64,000 bases of DNA from Calliopsis andreniformis (taxonomy: Eukaryota > Arthropoda > Insecta > Hymenoptera > Andrenidae). The number at the start of each line of letters is the position of its first letter. Within the stretch, counting starts at the first letter, position 1. Shown piece by piece: positions 1 to 10,579 of this stretch. The stretch is from contig NW_027480423.1 of assembly GCF_051401765.1 (NCBI RefSeq), positions 6,882,001-6,946,000 on the forward strand, given 5' to 3'. A model generated the notes under the pieces. The model did not search any database, was not told the DNA's origin, and saw only the letters and a list, made by a program, of their open reading frames with translations. The position numbers were made by a program, and so were the translations under genes.

Positions 1-166
1 CAGTTTTTCCATCATACAAAACGAATAATTGCCACCAGTATGAAAGCTATGGTCATTTCTACTTTACGGGCAATCTAGGCTACACCCTAGGGCGTTGCTC
101 CAACAGATTGAATAGTCAGGACCTTAGAAGTTAATGTCCGAAGCATAAAATGCAATAAAAATACAA
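1..166 (+). repeat. first complete monomer (m3 subtype)
   Basis: This monomer sets the phase used here. It starts with CAGTTTTTCC, carries the CATCATACAAAACG variant diagnostic of subtype m3, and ends at the ATACAA just before the next CAGTTTTTCC at 167. It has CAATCTAGG where the consensus has CAACCTAGG. The same subtype recurs at 665, 3652, 40977, 44292, 46448, 49432 and 52249. Confidence 0.95.
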
Positions 167-332
167 CAGTTTTTCCATCATATAACAGGAATAATTGCAA
201 CCAGTTTGAAAGTGATGGTCATTTCTACGGTCCGGGCAACCTAGGTTTCACTCTAGGGCGTTGCTCCACCAGATCAAACAGCTAGGGCCTTAGAAGTCAA
301 CGCCCGAAGCATAAAATACAATATAAATATAA
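167..332 (+). repeat. linker monomer before the first decamer
   Basis: Full-length 166-bp monomer with a CATCATATAACAGG start, related to subtype m9. It leads into the decamer at 333. It is 'm9-like' at its 5' end, while its 3' end carries GATCAAACAGCTAGGG, which also occurs at 42411, 45725 and 47882 inside the type A HOR. The hybrid make-up suggests past exchange. Confidence 0.8.
236..264. other. imperfect dyad repeated in each monomer (representative copy)
   Basis: GCAAC+CTAG at 236-244 is complementary to CTAG (253-256) and GTTGC (260-264). This could form a 9-bp stem interrupted by a GGC-type bulge, with an 8-base loop. The arms fall at consensus positions 70-78 and 87-98, and most monomers keep them. 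Copies reading CACCCTAGGG have an extra self-complementary CCCTAGGG. The pairing is read from the sequence; any structure formed in the cell is inference. Confidence 0.65.
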
Positions 333-1992
333 CAGTTTTTCCATCGTATAGAACGAATAATAGCAACCAGTGTGAAAGTTAACGTCATTTCTACTTTCCA
401 GGCAACCTAGGCTTCACCCTAGGGCGTTGCTCCAACAGATTGAATAGTTAGGGCCTTAGATGTCAACGCGCGATGCATAAAACACAAAATAGATACAACA
501 GTTTTTCCATCGTGTAAAACGAATAATTGCTACCGGTGTGAAAGTTATGGTCATTTCTACGTTCCGTTCAACCTAGGCTTCACCATAGGGCGTTGTTCCA
601 CCAGATCGAATAGTTAGGGCCTAAGAAGTGAACGCCAGAAGCATAAAATACAATATAAATACAACAGTTTTTCCATCATACAAAACGAATAATTGCCACC
701 AGTATGAAAGCTATGGTCATTTCTACTTTACGGGCAATCTAGGCTACACCCTAGGGCGTTGCTCTTACAGATTGAATAGTTAGGGCCTTAGAAGTTAATG
801 CCCAAAGCATATAATGCAATAAAAATACAACAGTTTTTCCATCATATAACAGGAATATTTGCAACCAGTCTGAAAGTGATGGCAATTGCTACGTTCCGGG
901 CAACTTAGGCTTCACTCTAGGGCGTCGCTCCACCAGATAGAATGGTTAGTGCCTTAGAAGTCAACGCCAGAAGCATAAAATACAATATAAATACAACAGT
1001 TTTTCTATCGTATAAAACGAATAATTGCAACCAGTATGAAAGTTAACGTCATTTCTACTTTCCGGGCAACCTAGGCTTCACCCTAGGGCGTTGCTCCAAC
1101 AGATTGAATAGATAGGGCCTTAGAAGTCAACGCCGGAAGCATAAAATGCAATAAAAATACAACAGTTTTTCCATCGGTTAAAAGGATTAATTGCAACCAG
1201 TTTGAAAGTGATGGTCATTTCTACGTTCCGGGCAACCTAGGCTTCACTCTAGGGCGTTGCTCCACCAGGTCGAATAGTTAGAGCCTTAGAAGTCAACGCC
1301 AGAAGCATAAAATACAATATAAGTAGAACAGTTTTTCCATCGTATAAAATGTATAATTGCAAATATTGCGAAAGTAATGGTCATTCCACGTTCCGGGCAA
1401 CCTAGGCGTCACTCTAGTGCGTTGCTCCACCACATCTAATGGCTACGGCCTTAGACGACAACGACAGAAGCATAAAATACAATAAAGATGCAACAGCTTT
1501 TCCATCGTATAAAACGAATAATTGCACCCAGTGTGAAAGTTATTGTCATTTCTACTTTCCGCGCAACCTAGGCTTCACCCTAGGGCGTTGCTCCAACAGA
1601 TTGAATAGTCAGGACCTTAGAAGTTAATGTCCGAAGCATAAAATGCAATAAAAATACAACAGTTTTTCCATCATATAACAGGAATAATTGCAACCAGTTT
1701 GAAAGTGATGGTTATTTCTACGTTCCGGGCAACCTAGGTTTCACTCTAGGGCGTTGCTCCACCAGATCGAATAGTTAGAGCCTTAGAAGTCAACGCCAGA
1801 AGCATAAAATACAATATAAATAAAACAGTTTTTCCATCGTATAAAACGAATAATTGCTACCAGTATGGAAGTGATGGTCATGTCTACGATCCGGGCTACC
1901 TAGGCCTCACTCTAGGTCGTTGCACCACCAGATCAAACAGTTAGGGCCTTAGAAGTCAATGCCCGAAGCATAAAATGCATTAAAAATACAAC
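333..1992 (+). repeat. type A decamer cassette, copy at 333 (m1-m10)
   Basis: Ten distinguishable monomers follow at exact 166-bp spacing: m1 333 (GTATAGAACG), m2 499 (GTGTAAAACG), m3 665 (CATCATACAAAACG), m4 831 (GAATATTTGC, GGCAATTGC), m5 997 (GTTAACGTC), m6 1163 (AAAGGATTAATTGC), m7 1329 (AAATATTGCG, CATTCCACG), m8 1495 (GCACCCAGTG, TTATTGTC), m9 1661 (CATATAACAGG) and m10 1827 (GTATGGAAGTGATGG). The same order recurs at 40645 and 46116, and partly at 3320, 44292 and 49432. Confidence 0.9.
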
Positions 1993-2157
1993 AGTTTTTC
2001 CATCATATAACCGGAATAATTGCAACCAGTTTGAAAGTGATGGTCATTTCTACGTTCCGGGCAACCTAGGCTACACCCTGGGGCGTAGCTCCAACAGATA
2101 GAGTAGTTAGGGCCTTAGAAGTCAATGCCCGAAGCATAATATTCTATAAAAAGACAA
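1993..2157 (+). repeat. single satellite monomer
   Basis: One monomer with a CATATAACCGGAATAATTGC start and a GGGGCGTAGCTCC 3' half. It is the left part of a segment (about 1910-2655) repeated at about 9540-10285. Confidence 0.8.
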
Positions 2158-2655
2158 CAGTTTTTCCGTCATATAACAGGAATAATTGCAACCAGTTTGA
2201 AAGTGATGGTCATTTCTACGTTCCGGGAAACCTCGGTTTCACTCTAGGGCGTTGCTCCGCCAGATCGAATAGTTAGTGCATTAGAAGTCAGCGCCAGAAG
2301 CATAAAATACAATATAAATACAACAGTTTTTCCATCGTATAAAACGAATAATTGCAACCAGTATGAAAGTTAACGTCATTTCTTCTTTCCGGGCAACCTA
2401 GGCTTCACCCTTGGGCGTTGCTCCAACAGATTGAATAGTTAGGGCCTTAGAAGTCAACGCCGGAAGCATAAAATGCAATAAAAATTCAACAGTTTTTCCA
2501 TCGTATAAAAGGATTAATTGCAACCAGTTTGAAAGTGATGGTCATTTCTACGTTCCGGGCAACCTAGGCTTCACTGTAGGGCGTTGCTCCACCATATCGA
2601 GTAGTTAGTGCCTTAGAAGTCAACGCCAGAAGCATAAAATACAATATATATACAA
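2158..2655 (+). repeat. 498-bp trimer HOR, unit 1
   Basis: Three monomers: one starting CAGTTTTTCCGTC with GGGAAACCTCGG, one at 2324 with GTTAACGTCATTTCTTC, and one at 2490 with AAAGGATTAATTGC. The next unit follows exactly 498 bases later with the same order and shared private variants such as ACCATATCGAGTAG. The same trimer recurs at 9788-10285. Confidence 0.92.
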
Positions 2656-3153
2656 GAGTTTTCCCGTCATATAACAGGAATAATTGCAACCAGTTTGAAA
2701 GTGATGGTCATTTCTACGTTCCGGGAAACCTCGTCTTCACTCTAGGGCGTTGCTCCGCCAGATCGAATAGTTAGTGCATTAGAAGTCAGCGCCAGAAGCA
2801 TAAAATACAATATAAATACAACAGTTTTTCCATCGTATAAAACGAATAATTGCAACCAGTATGAAAGTTAACGTCATTTCTTCTTTCCGGGCAACCTAGG
2901 CTTCACCCTTGGGCGTTGCTCCAACAGATTGAATAGTTAGGGCCTTAGAAGTCAACGCCGGAAGCATAAAATGCAATAAAAATTCAACAGTTTTTCCATC
3001 GTATAAAAGGATTAATTGCAACCAGTTTGAAAGTGATGGTCATTTCTACGTTCCGGGCAACCTAGGCTTCACTGTAGGGCGTTGCTCCACCATATCGAGT
3101 AGTTAGTGCCTTAGAAGTCAACGCCAGAAGCATAAAATACAATATATATACAA
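2656..3153 (+). repeat. 498-bp trimer HOR, unit 2
   Basis: This repeats 2158-2655 at an exact 498-base offset. It differs at a few sites: the start reads GAGTTTTCCCGTC, and CTCGTCTTC replaces CTCGGTTTC. The CCCGTC and CTCGTC changes are shared with the partial unit at 3154 but not with unit 1, so units 2 and 3 are the closer pair. Confidence 0.92.
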
Positions 3154-3319
3154 CAGTTTTCCCGTCATATAACAGGAATAATTGCAACCAGTTTGAAAGT
3201 GATGGTCATTTCTACGTTCCGGGAAACCTCGTCTTCACTCTAGGGCGTTGCTCCGCCAGATCGAATAGTTAGTGCATTAGAAGTCAACGCCCGAAGCATA
3301 AAATACAATATAAATATAA
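3154..3319 (+). repeat. partial third trimer unit joined to type A sequence
   Basis: The monomer begins as the first monomer of the 498-bp trimer (CCCGTC, CTCGTCTTC, GCATTAGAAG). Near 3286 it changes to AACGCCCGAAGC, the sequence that precedes m1 at 300. It is a hybrid monomer left by in-register exchange between the trimer and the decamer. Confidence 0.8.
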
Positions 3320-4481
3320 CAGTTTTTCCATCGTATAGAACGAATAATAGCAACCAGTGTGAAAGTTAACGTCATTTCTACTTTCCAGGCAACCTAGGCT
3401 TCACCCTAGGGCGTTGCTCCAACAGATTGAATAGTTAGGGCCTTAGATGTCAACGCCCGATGCATAAAATACAAAATAAATACAACAGTTTTTCCATCGT
3501 GTAAAACGAATAATTGCTACCGGTGTGAAAGTTATGGTCATTTCTACGTTCCGTTCAACCTAGGCTTCACCATAGGGCGTTGTTCCACCAGATCGAATAG
3601 TTAGGGCCTAAGAAGTGAACGCCAGAAGCATAAAATACAATATAAATACAACAGTTTTTCCATCATACAAAACGAATAATTGCCACCAGTATGAAAGCTA
3701 TGGTCATTTCTACTTTACGGGCAACCTAGGCTACACCCTAGGGCGTTGCTCTTACAGATTGAATAGTTAGGGCCTTAGAAGTTAATGCCCGAAGCATATA
3801 ATGCAATAAAAATACAACAGTTTTTCCATCATATAACAGGAATATTTGCAACCAGTCTGAAAGTGATGGCAATTGCTACGTTCCTGGCAACCTAGGCTTC
3901 ACTCTAGGGCGTTGCTCCACCAGGTCGAATAGTTAGAGCCTTAGAAGTCAACGCCAGAAGCATAAAATACAATATAAGTAGAACAGTTTTTCCATCGTAT
4001 AAAATGAATAATTGCAAATATTGCGAAAGTAATGGTCATTCCACGTTCCGGGCAACCTAGGCGTCACTCTAGTGCGTTGCGCCACCACATCTAATGGCTA
4101 CGGCCTTAGACGACAACGACAGAAGCATAAAATACAATAAAGATGCAACTGCTTTTCCATCGTATAAAACGAATAATTGCACCCAGTGTGAAAGTTATTG
4201 TCATTTCTACTTTCCGCGCAACCTAGGCTTCACCCTAGGGCGTTGCTCCAACAGATTGAATAGTCAGGACCTTAGAAGTTAATGTCCGAAGCATAAAATG
4301 CAATAAAAATACAACAGTTTTTCCATCATATAACAGGAATAATTGCAACCAGTTTGAAAGTGATGGTTATTTCTACGTTCCGGGCAACCTAGGTTTCACT
4401 CTAGGGCGTTGCTCCACCAGATCGAATAGTTAGAGCCTTAGAAGTCAACGCCAGAAGCATAAAATACAATATAAATAAAAC
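3320..4481 (+). repeat. type A cassette, seven-monomer deletion derivative
   Basis: The order is m1 3320, m2 3486, m3 3652, m4/m6 hybrid 3818, m7 3984, m8 4150 and m9 4316. Relative to 333-1992 the offset is 2987 up to m4 and 2655 from m7 on. The 332-base difference is exactly two monomers, so m5 and most of m6 are gone. The monomer at 3818 has the m4 5' half (GAATATTTGC, GGCAATTGC) and the m6 3' half (CCAGGTCGAATAG), which places the crossover at about 3880-3920. Confidence 0.88.
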
Positions 4482-4940
4482 AGTTTTTCCATCGTATAAA
4501 ATGAATAATTGCAAACAGTGTGAAAGTAATGGTCATTTCTACGATCCGGGCAACCTAGGCTTCACTCTACGGCGTTGTTCCACCAGATCGAATAGTTAGG
4601 GCCTAAGAAGTCAACGCCAGAAGCATAAAATACAATATAAATATAACAGTTTTTCCATCGTATAAAACGAATAATAGCAACCAGTGTGAAAGTTATGGTC
4701 ATTTCTACGTTCCGGGCAACCTACGCTTCACTGTAGGGCGTTGCTCCACCTGATGGAATAGTTAGGGCCTAAGAAGTCAACGCCAGAAGCATAAAATACA
4801 ATATAAGTATAACAGTTTTTCCATCGTATAAAACGAATAATAGCAACCAGTGTGAAAGTTATGGTCACTTCTACGTTCCGTGCAACCGAGGCTTCACCCT
4901 ACGGCGATGCTCCAACAGATTGAATAGTTAGGGACTTAGA
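4482..4940 (+). repeat. type B monomers, mixed subtypes
   Basis: About three monomers with AAACAGTGTG, AATAGCAACC and CTACGGCG variants typical of the type B regions. They join the end of the type A cassette to the first T-subtype monomer at 4979. Only satellite sequence is seen here. Confidence 0.85.
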
Positions 4941-5438
4941 AGTCAACGCCCCAACCATAAAATGCAAAAAAAATACGAGAGTGTTTCCATCATATAACAG
5001 GAATAATTGCAACCAGTTTGAATGTGATGGCCAATTCTACGTTCCGGGTAACCTAGGTTTCACTCCAGGGCGTTGCTCCACCAGATCGAATAGTTACGGC
5101 CTAAGATGTCAACGCCAGAAGCATAAAATACGATATAAATACAACAGATTTTCCATCGTATAAAACGAATAATTGCAACCAGTGTGAAAGTAATGGTCAT
5201 TTCTACGTTCCGAACACCCTAGGCGTCACTCTAGGGCGTTGCTCCACCACATCTAATAGCTACGGCATTAGAAGTCAACGCCAGAGGCATAAAATACAAT
5301 ATAAATACAACAGCTTTTCCATCGTATAAAACGAATGATTGCAACCAGTGTGAAAGTAATGGTCATTTCTACATTCCGAGCAACCTAGGCTTCACTCTAG
5401 GGCGCTGCTCCACCAGATCGAATAGTTAGGTCCTTAGA
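4941..5438 (+). repeat. 498-bp T-trimer, unit 1
   Basis: The unit starts at AGTCAACGCCCCAACC and includes the T-subtype monomer at 4979. That subtype is marked by an A-run followed by TACGAGAGTGTTTCC, with GAATGTGATGGCCAATTC. Two further monomers follow, with GAACACCCTAGGCGTC and GAATGATTGC. The next unit is 498 bases downstream. A 60-codon open frame in the T monomer starts at GTG and recurs with each copy, so it is a repeat by-product. Confidence 0.92.
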
Positions 5439-5936
5439 AGTCAACGCCCCAACCATAAAATGCAAAAAAAATACGAGAGTGTTTCCATCATATAACAGGA
5501 ATAATTGCAACCAGTTTGAATGTGATGGCCAATTCTACGTTCCGGGTAACCTAGGTTTCACTCCAGGGCGTTGCTCCACCAGATCGAATAGTTACGGCCT
5601 AAGATGTCAACGCCAGAAGCATAAAATACGATATAAATACAACAGATTTTCCATCGTATAAAACGAATAATTGCAACCAGTGTGAAAGTAATGGTCATTT
5701 CTACGTTCCGAACACCCTAGGCGTCACTCTAGGGCGTTGCTCCACCACATCTAATAGCTACGGCATTACAAGTCAACGCCAGAGGCATAAAATACAATAT
5801 AAATACAACAGCCTTTCCATCGTATAAAACGAATGATTGCAACCAGTGTGAAAGTAATGGTCATTTCTACATTCCGAGCAACCTAGGCCTCACTCTAGGG
5901 CGCTGCTCCACCAGATCGAATAGTTAGGTCCTTAGA
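5439..5936 (+). repeat. 498-bp T-trimer, unit 2
   Basis: Nearly identical to 4941-5438 at an offset of 498. Differences include GGCATTACAAG for GGCATTAGAAG and GCCTTTCC for GCTTTTCC. Downstream it runs into type B monomers rather than a third unit. Confidence 0.92.
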
Positions 5937-6471
5937 TGTCAACGCCAGAAGCATAAAATACGATATAAATACAACAGCTTTTCCATCGTATAAAAGGAAT
6001 AATTGCAAACAGTGTGAAAGTAATGGTCATTTCTACGATCCGTGCAACCTAGGCTTCACTCTACGGCGTTGTTCCACCAGATCGAATAGTTAGGGCCTAA
6101 GAAGTCAACGCCAGAAGCATAAAATACAATATAAATATAACAGTTTTTCCATCGTATAAAGCGAATAATAGCAACCAGTGTGAAAGTTATGGTCATTTCT
6201 ACGTTCCGGGCAACCTAGGCTTCACTCTAGGGAGTTGCTCCACCAGATCAAACACTTAGGGCCTTAGAAGTCAACGCCCGAAGCATAAAATACAAAATAA
6301 ATATAACAGTCTTTCTATCGTATAAAACGAATAATAGCAACCAGTTTGAAAGTGATGGTCATTTCTACGTTCCGGCAACCTAGGCTTCACTCTAGGGCGT
6401 TGCTCCACCAGGTCGAATAGTTAGAGCCTTAGAAGTCAACGCCAGAAGCATAAAATACAATATAAGTACAA
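5937..6471 (+). repeat. type B monomers, mixed subtypes
   Basis: About three monomers (AAAGGAATAATTGC, AATAGCAACC twice). The last has a one-base deletion, TTCCGGCAACC for TTCCGGGCAACC, near 6370. The stretch connects the T-trimer to an m7-m9 fragment. Confidence 0.85.
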
Positions 6472-6969
6472 CAGTTTTTCCATCGTATAAAATGAATAAT
6501 TGCAAATATTGCGAAAGTAATGGTCATTCCACGTTCCGGGCAACCTAGGCGTCACTCTAGTGCGTTGCTCCACCACATCTAATGGCTACGGCCTTAGACG
6601 ACAACGACAGAAGCATAAAATACAATAAAGGTGCAACAGCTTTTCCATCGTATATAACGAATAATTGCACCCAGTGTGAAAGTTATTGTCATTTCTACTT
6701 TCCGCGCAACCTAGGCCTCACCCTAGGGCGTTGCTCCAACAGATTGAATAGTCAGGACCTTAGAAGTTAATGTCCGAAGCATAAAATGCAATAAAAATAC
6801 AACAGTTTTTCCATCATATAACAGGAATAATTGCAACCAGTTTGAAAGTGATGGTCATTTCTACGTTCCGGGCAACCTAGGTTTCACTCTAGGGCGTTGC
6901 TCCACCAGATCGAATAGTTAGAGCCTTAGAAGTCAACGCCAGAAGCATAAAATACGATATAAATACAAC
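6472..6969 (+). repeat. isolated m7-m8-m9 fragment of the type A cassette
   Basis: Three monomers reproduce m7 (CATTCCACG), m8 (GCACCCAGTG) and m9 (CATATAACAGG) in order, as at 1329-1826 and 12112-12609. They lie inside type B material, so a piece of the type A cassette has been carried into this region and re-duplicated with its neighbours (see 10580-12609). Confidence 0.88.
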
Positions 6970-9124
6970 AGCTTTTCCATCGTATAAAAGGAATAATTGC
7001 AAACAGTGTGAAAGTAATGGTCATTTCTACGATCCGGGCAACCTAGGCTTCACTCTACGGCGTTGTTCCACCAGATCGAATAGTTAGGGCCTAAGAAGTC
7101 AACGCCAGAAGCATAAAATACAATATAAATATAACAGTTTTTCCATCGTATAAAACGAATAATAGCAACCAGTGTGAAAGTTATGGTCATTTCTACGTTC
7201 CGGGCAACCTACGCTTCACTGTAGGGCGTTGCTCCACCTGATGGAATAGTTAGGGCCTAAGAAGTCAACGCCAGAAGCATAAAATACGATATAAATACAA
7301 CAGCTTTTCCATCGTATAAAACGAATAATTGCAACCAGTTTGAAAGTGATGGTCATTTCTACGTACCGGGCAACCTAGGCTTCATTCTAGGGCGTTGCTC
7401 CACCAGATCAAACAGTTAGGGCCTTAGAAGTCAATGCCCGAAGCATAAAATGCAATAAAAATACAACAGTTTTTCCATCATATAACCGGAATAATTGCAA
7501 CCAGCTTGAAAGTGATGGTCATTTCTACGTTCCGGGCAACCTAGGCTACACCCTGGGGCGTTGCTCCAACAGATGAATAGTTAGGGCCTTAGAAGTCAAT
7601 GCCCGAAGCATAAAATGCAATAAAAATACAACAGTTTTTCCGTCATATAACAGGAATAATTGCAACCAGTTTGAAAGTGATGGTCATTTCTACGTTCCGG
7701 GCAACCTAGGCTTCACTCTGAGGCGTTGCTCCACCAGATCCATTAGTTAGGGCCTTAGAAGTCAACGCCAGAAGCATAAAATACAATATATATACAACAG
7801 ATTTTCCATCGTATTAAACGAATACTTTCAACCAGTGTGAATGAATGGTCATTTCTACATTCCGAGCAACCTAGGCTTCACTCTAGGGCGTTGATCCGAC
7901 AGATTGAATAGTCAGGGCCTTAGAAGACAACGCTAGAAGCATAAAATGCGATATAAATACAACAACCTTTCCATCGTATAAAAGGAATAATTGCAAACAG
8001 TGTGAAAGTAATGGTCATTTCTACGATCCGGGCAACCTAGGCTTCACTCTACGGCGTTGTTCCACCAGATGGAATAGTTAGGGCCTAAGAAGTCAACGCC
8101 AGAAGAATAAAATACAATATAAATATAACAGTTTTTCCATCGTATAAAACGAATAATAGCAACCAATGTGAAAGTTATGGTCATTTCTACGTTCCGGGCA
8201 ACCTAGGCTTCACTCTACGGCGTTGTTCCACCAGATCGAATAGTTAGGGCCTAAGAAGTCAACGCCAGAAGCATAAAATACAATATAAATATAACAGTTT
8301 TTCCATCGTATAAAACGAATAATAGCAACCAGTGTGAAAGTTATGGTCATTTCTACGTTCCGGGCAACCTAGGCTTCACTCTAGGGCGTTGCTCCACCAG
8401 ATCAAACAGTTAGGGCCTTAGAAGTCAACGCCCGAAGCATAAAATACAAAATAAATATAACAGTTTTTCCATCGTATAAAACGAATAATAGCAACCAGTG
8501 TGAATGTTATGGTCATTTCTATGTTCCGGGCAACCTAGGCTTCACTCTACGGCGTTGTTCCACCAGATCGAATAGTTAGGGCCTAAGAAGTCAACGCCAG
8601 AAGCATAAAATACAATATAAATACAACAGTTTTTCCATCGTATAAAACGAATAATTGCAACCAGTATGAAAGTTAACGTCATTTCTTCTTTCCGGGCAAC
8701 CTAGGCTTCACCCTTGGGCGTTGCTCCAACAGATTGAATAGTTAGGGCCTTAGAAGTCAACGCCGGAAGCATAAAATGCAATAAAAATTCAACAGTTTTT
8801 CCATCGTATAAAAGGATTAATTGCAACCAGTTTGAAAGTGATGGTCATTTCTTCTTTCCGGGCAACCTAGGCTTCACCCTAGGGCGTTGCTCCAACAGAT
8901 TGAATAGATAGGGCCTTAGAAGTCAACGCCGGAAGCATAAAATGCAATAAAAATACAACAGTTTTTCCATCGGTTAAAAGGATTAATTGCAACCAGTTTG
9001 AAAGTGATGGTCATTTCTACGTTCCGGGCAACCTAGGCTTCACTCTAGGGCGTTGCTCCACCAGGTCGAATAGTTAGAGCCTTAGAAGTCAACGCCAGAA
9101 GCATAAAATACAATATAAGTACAA
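6970..9124 (+). repeat. mosaic of type A and B monomers
   Basis: About 13 monomers. It holds AAAGGAATAATTGC and AATAGCAACC type B monomers, an ACCGG/GGGGCG pair with a one-base deletion (CAGATGAATAG near 7571), a GTGTGAATGAATGG deletion variant near 7837, and a piece of the 2324-2655 trimer at about 8633-8960. From about 8870 it reads as m6 leading to m7 at 9125. No non-satellite sequence was found. Confidence 0.85.
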
Positions 9125-9290
9125 CAGTTTTTCCATCGTATAAAATGAATAATTGCAAATATTGCGAAAGTAATGGTCATTCCACGTTCCGGGCAACCTA
9201 GGCGTCACTCTAGTGCGTTGCTCCACCACATCTAATGGCTACGGCCTTAGACCACAACGACAGAAGCATAAAATACAATAAAGATGCAAC
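9125..9290 (+). repeat. solitary m7 monomer
   Basis: m7 with AAATATTGCG and CATTCCACG. The monomer at 9291 begins like m8 (GATGCAACAGC) but continues as a GCTGCCAGTG subtype, so the m7-m8-m9 order is broken just after this copy. Confidence 0.85.
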
Positions 9291-9539
9291 AGCTTTTCCA
9301 TTGTATAAAACGAATAATTGCTGCCAGTGTTAAAGTTATAGTCATTTCTACGTTCCGGGCAACCTAGGCTTCACCCTAGGGCGTTGTTCCACCTGATGGA
9401 ATATTTAGGGCCTAAGAAGTCAACGCCAGAAGCATAAAATACGATATAAATACAACAGCTTTTCCATCGTGTAAAACGAATAATTGCAACCAGTTTGAAA
9501 GTGATGGTCATTTCTACGTACCGGGCAACCTAGGCTTCA
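9291..9539 (+). repeat. type B monomers (GCTGCC subtype)
   Basis: One and a half monomers with GCTGCCAGTG and TCCACCTGATGG. The same subtype recurs at about 27226, 42963, 48437, 50929, 58067 and 62209. Satellite sequence only. Confidence 0.8.
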
Positions 9540-10285
9540 CTCTAGGTCGTTGCTCCACCAGATCAAACAGTTAGGGCCTTAGAAGTCAATGCCCGAAGCA
9601 TAAAATGCATTAAAAATACAACAGTTTTTCCGTCATATAACCGGAATAATTGCAACCAGTTTGAAAGTGATGGTCATTTCTACGTTCCGGGCAACCTAGG
9701 CTACACCCTGGGGCGTAGCTCCAACAGATAGAGTAGTTAGGGCCTTAGAAGTCACTGCCCGAAGCATAATATTCTATAAAAAGACAACAGTTTTTCCGTC
9801 ATATAACAGGAATAATTGCAACCAGTTTGAAAGTGATGGTCATTTCTACGTTCCGGGAATCCTCGGTTTCACTCTAGGGCGTTGCTCCGCCAGATCGAAT
9901 AGTTAGTGCATTAGAAGTCAACGCCAGAAGCATAAAATACTATATAAGTACAACAGTTTTTCCATCGTATAAAACGAATAATTGCAACCAGTATGAAAGT
10001 TAACGTCATTTCTTCTTTCCGGGCAACCTAGGCTTCACCCTTGGGCGTTGCTCCAACAGATTGAATAGTTAGGGCCTTAGAAGTCAACGCCGGAAGCATA
10101 AAATGCAATAAAAATTCAACAGTTTTTCCATCGTATAAAAGGATTAATTGCAACCAGTTGTAAAGTGATGGTCATTTCTACGTTCCGGGCAACCTAGGCT
10201 TCACTGTAGGGCGTTGCTCCACCATATCGAGTAGTTAGTGCCTTAGAAGTCAACGGCAGAAGCATAAAATACAATATATATACAA
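9540..10285 (+). repeat. second copy of segment 1910-2655
   Basis: Offset 7630 from the first copy (2158 matches 9788). Shared private variants are GGGGCGTAGCTCC, AACAGATAGAGTAG and the odd tail ATTCTATAAAAAGAC. It ends with the same 498-bp trimer (9788-10285). Only one trimer unit is complete here, against two at 2158. Confidence 0.88.
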
Positions 10286-10579
10286 CAGTTTTTCCGTCAT
10301 ATAACAGGAATAATTGCAACCAGTTTGAAAGTGATGGTCATTTCTACGTTCCGGGAAACCTCGGCTTCACTCTAGGGCGTTGCTCCGCCAGATCGAATAG
10401 TTAGTGCATTAGAAGTCAACGCCAGAAGCATAAAATACAATATAAATACAACAGATTTTCCATCGTATAAAACGAATAATTGCAACCGGTATGAAAGTTA
10501 ACGTCATTTCTTCTTTCCGGGCAACCTGGGCTTCACCCTTGGGCGTTGCTCCACCAGATCAAACAGTTAGGGACTTAGA
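10286..10579 (+). repeat. partial trimer unit joined to a T-trimer
   Basis: It begins as another trimer unit (CCGTC at 10286, GTTAACG near 10497). Near 10550-10580 it changes to GGACTTAGAAGTC, the approach to a T-subtype monomer. The 103-codon open frame from 10491 spans this hybrid and the next T monomer; it is longer than the others only because the junction removes a stop. Confidence 0.8.

Noticed and set aside
100..115. Pol III B-box-like GATCGAATAG, suggesting a tRNA-derived SINE
   Set aside because: The last base of the GWTCRANNC pattern does not fit, no matching A box lies at the proper distance, and no poly-A or target-site duplication ends the unit.
1439..1627. 62-codon open frames in m7/m8 (also 4094, 6582, 12198)
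   Set aside because: Same repeat-derived origin. Consecutive 166-bp monomers shift the frame by one, so any frame soon meets a stop.
4981..5163. 60-codon open frames in T monomers (also at 5479, 13607, 15932, 20579, 23567, 28380, 32190, 35841, 39486, 54741, 59221, 63529)
   Set aside because: They start at GTG, span little more than one satellite monomer, and recur wherever the subtype recurs. They vary just as the surrounding non-coding repeat does. No known domain or gene context was seen.
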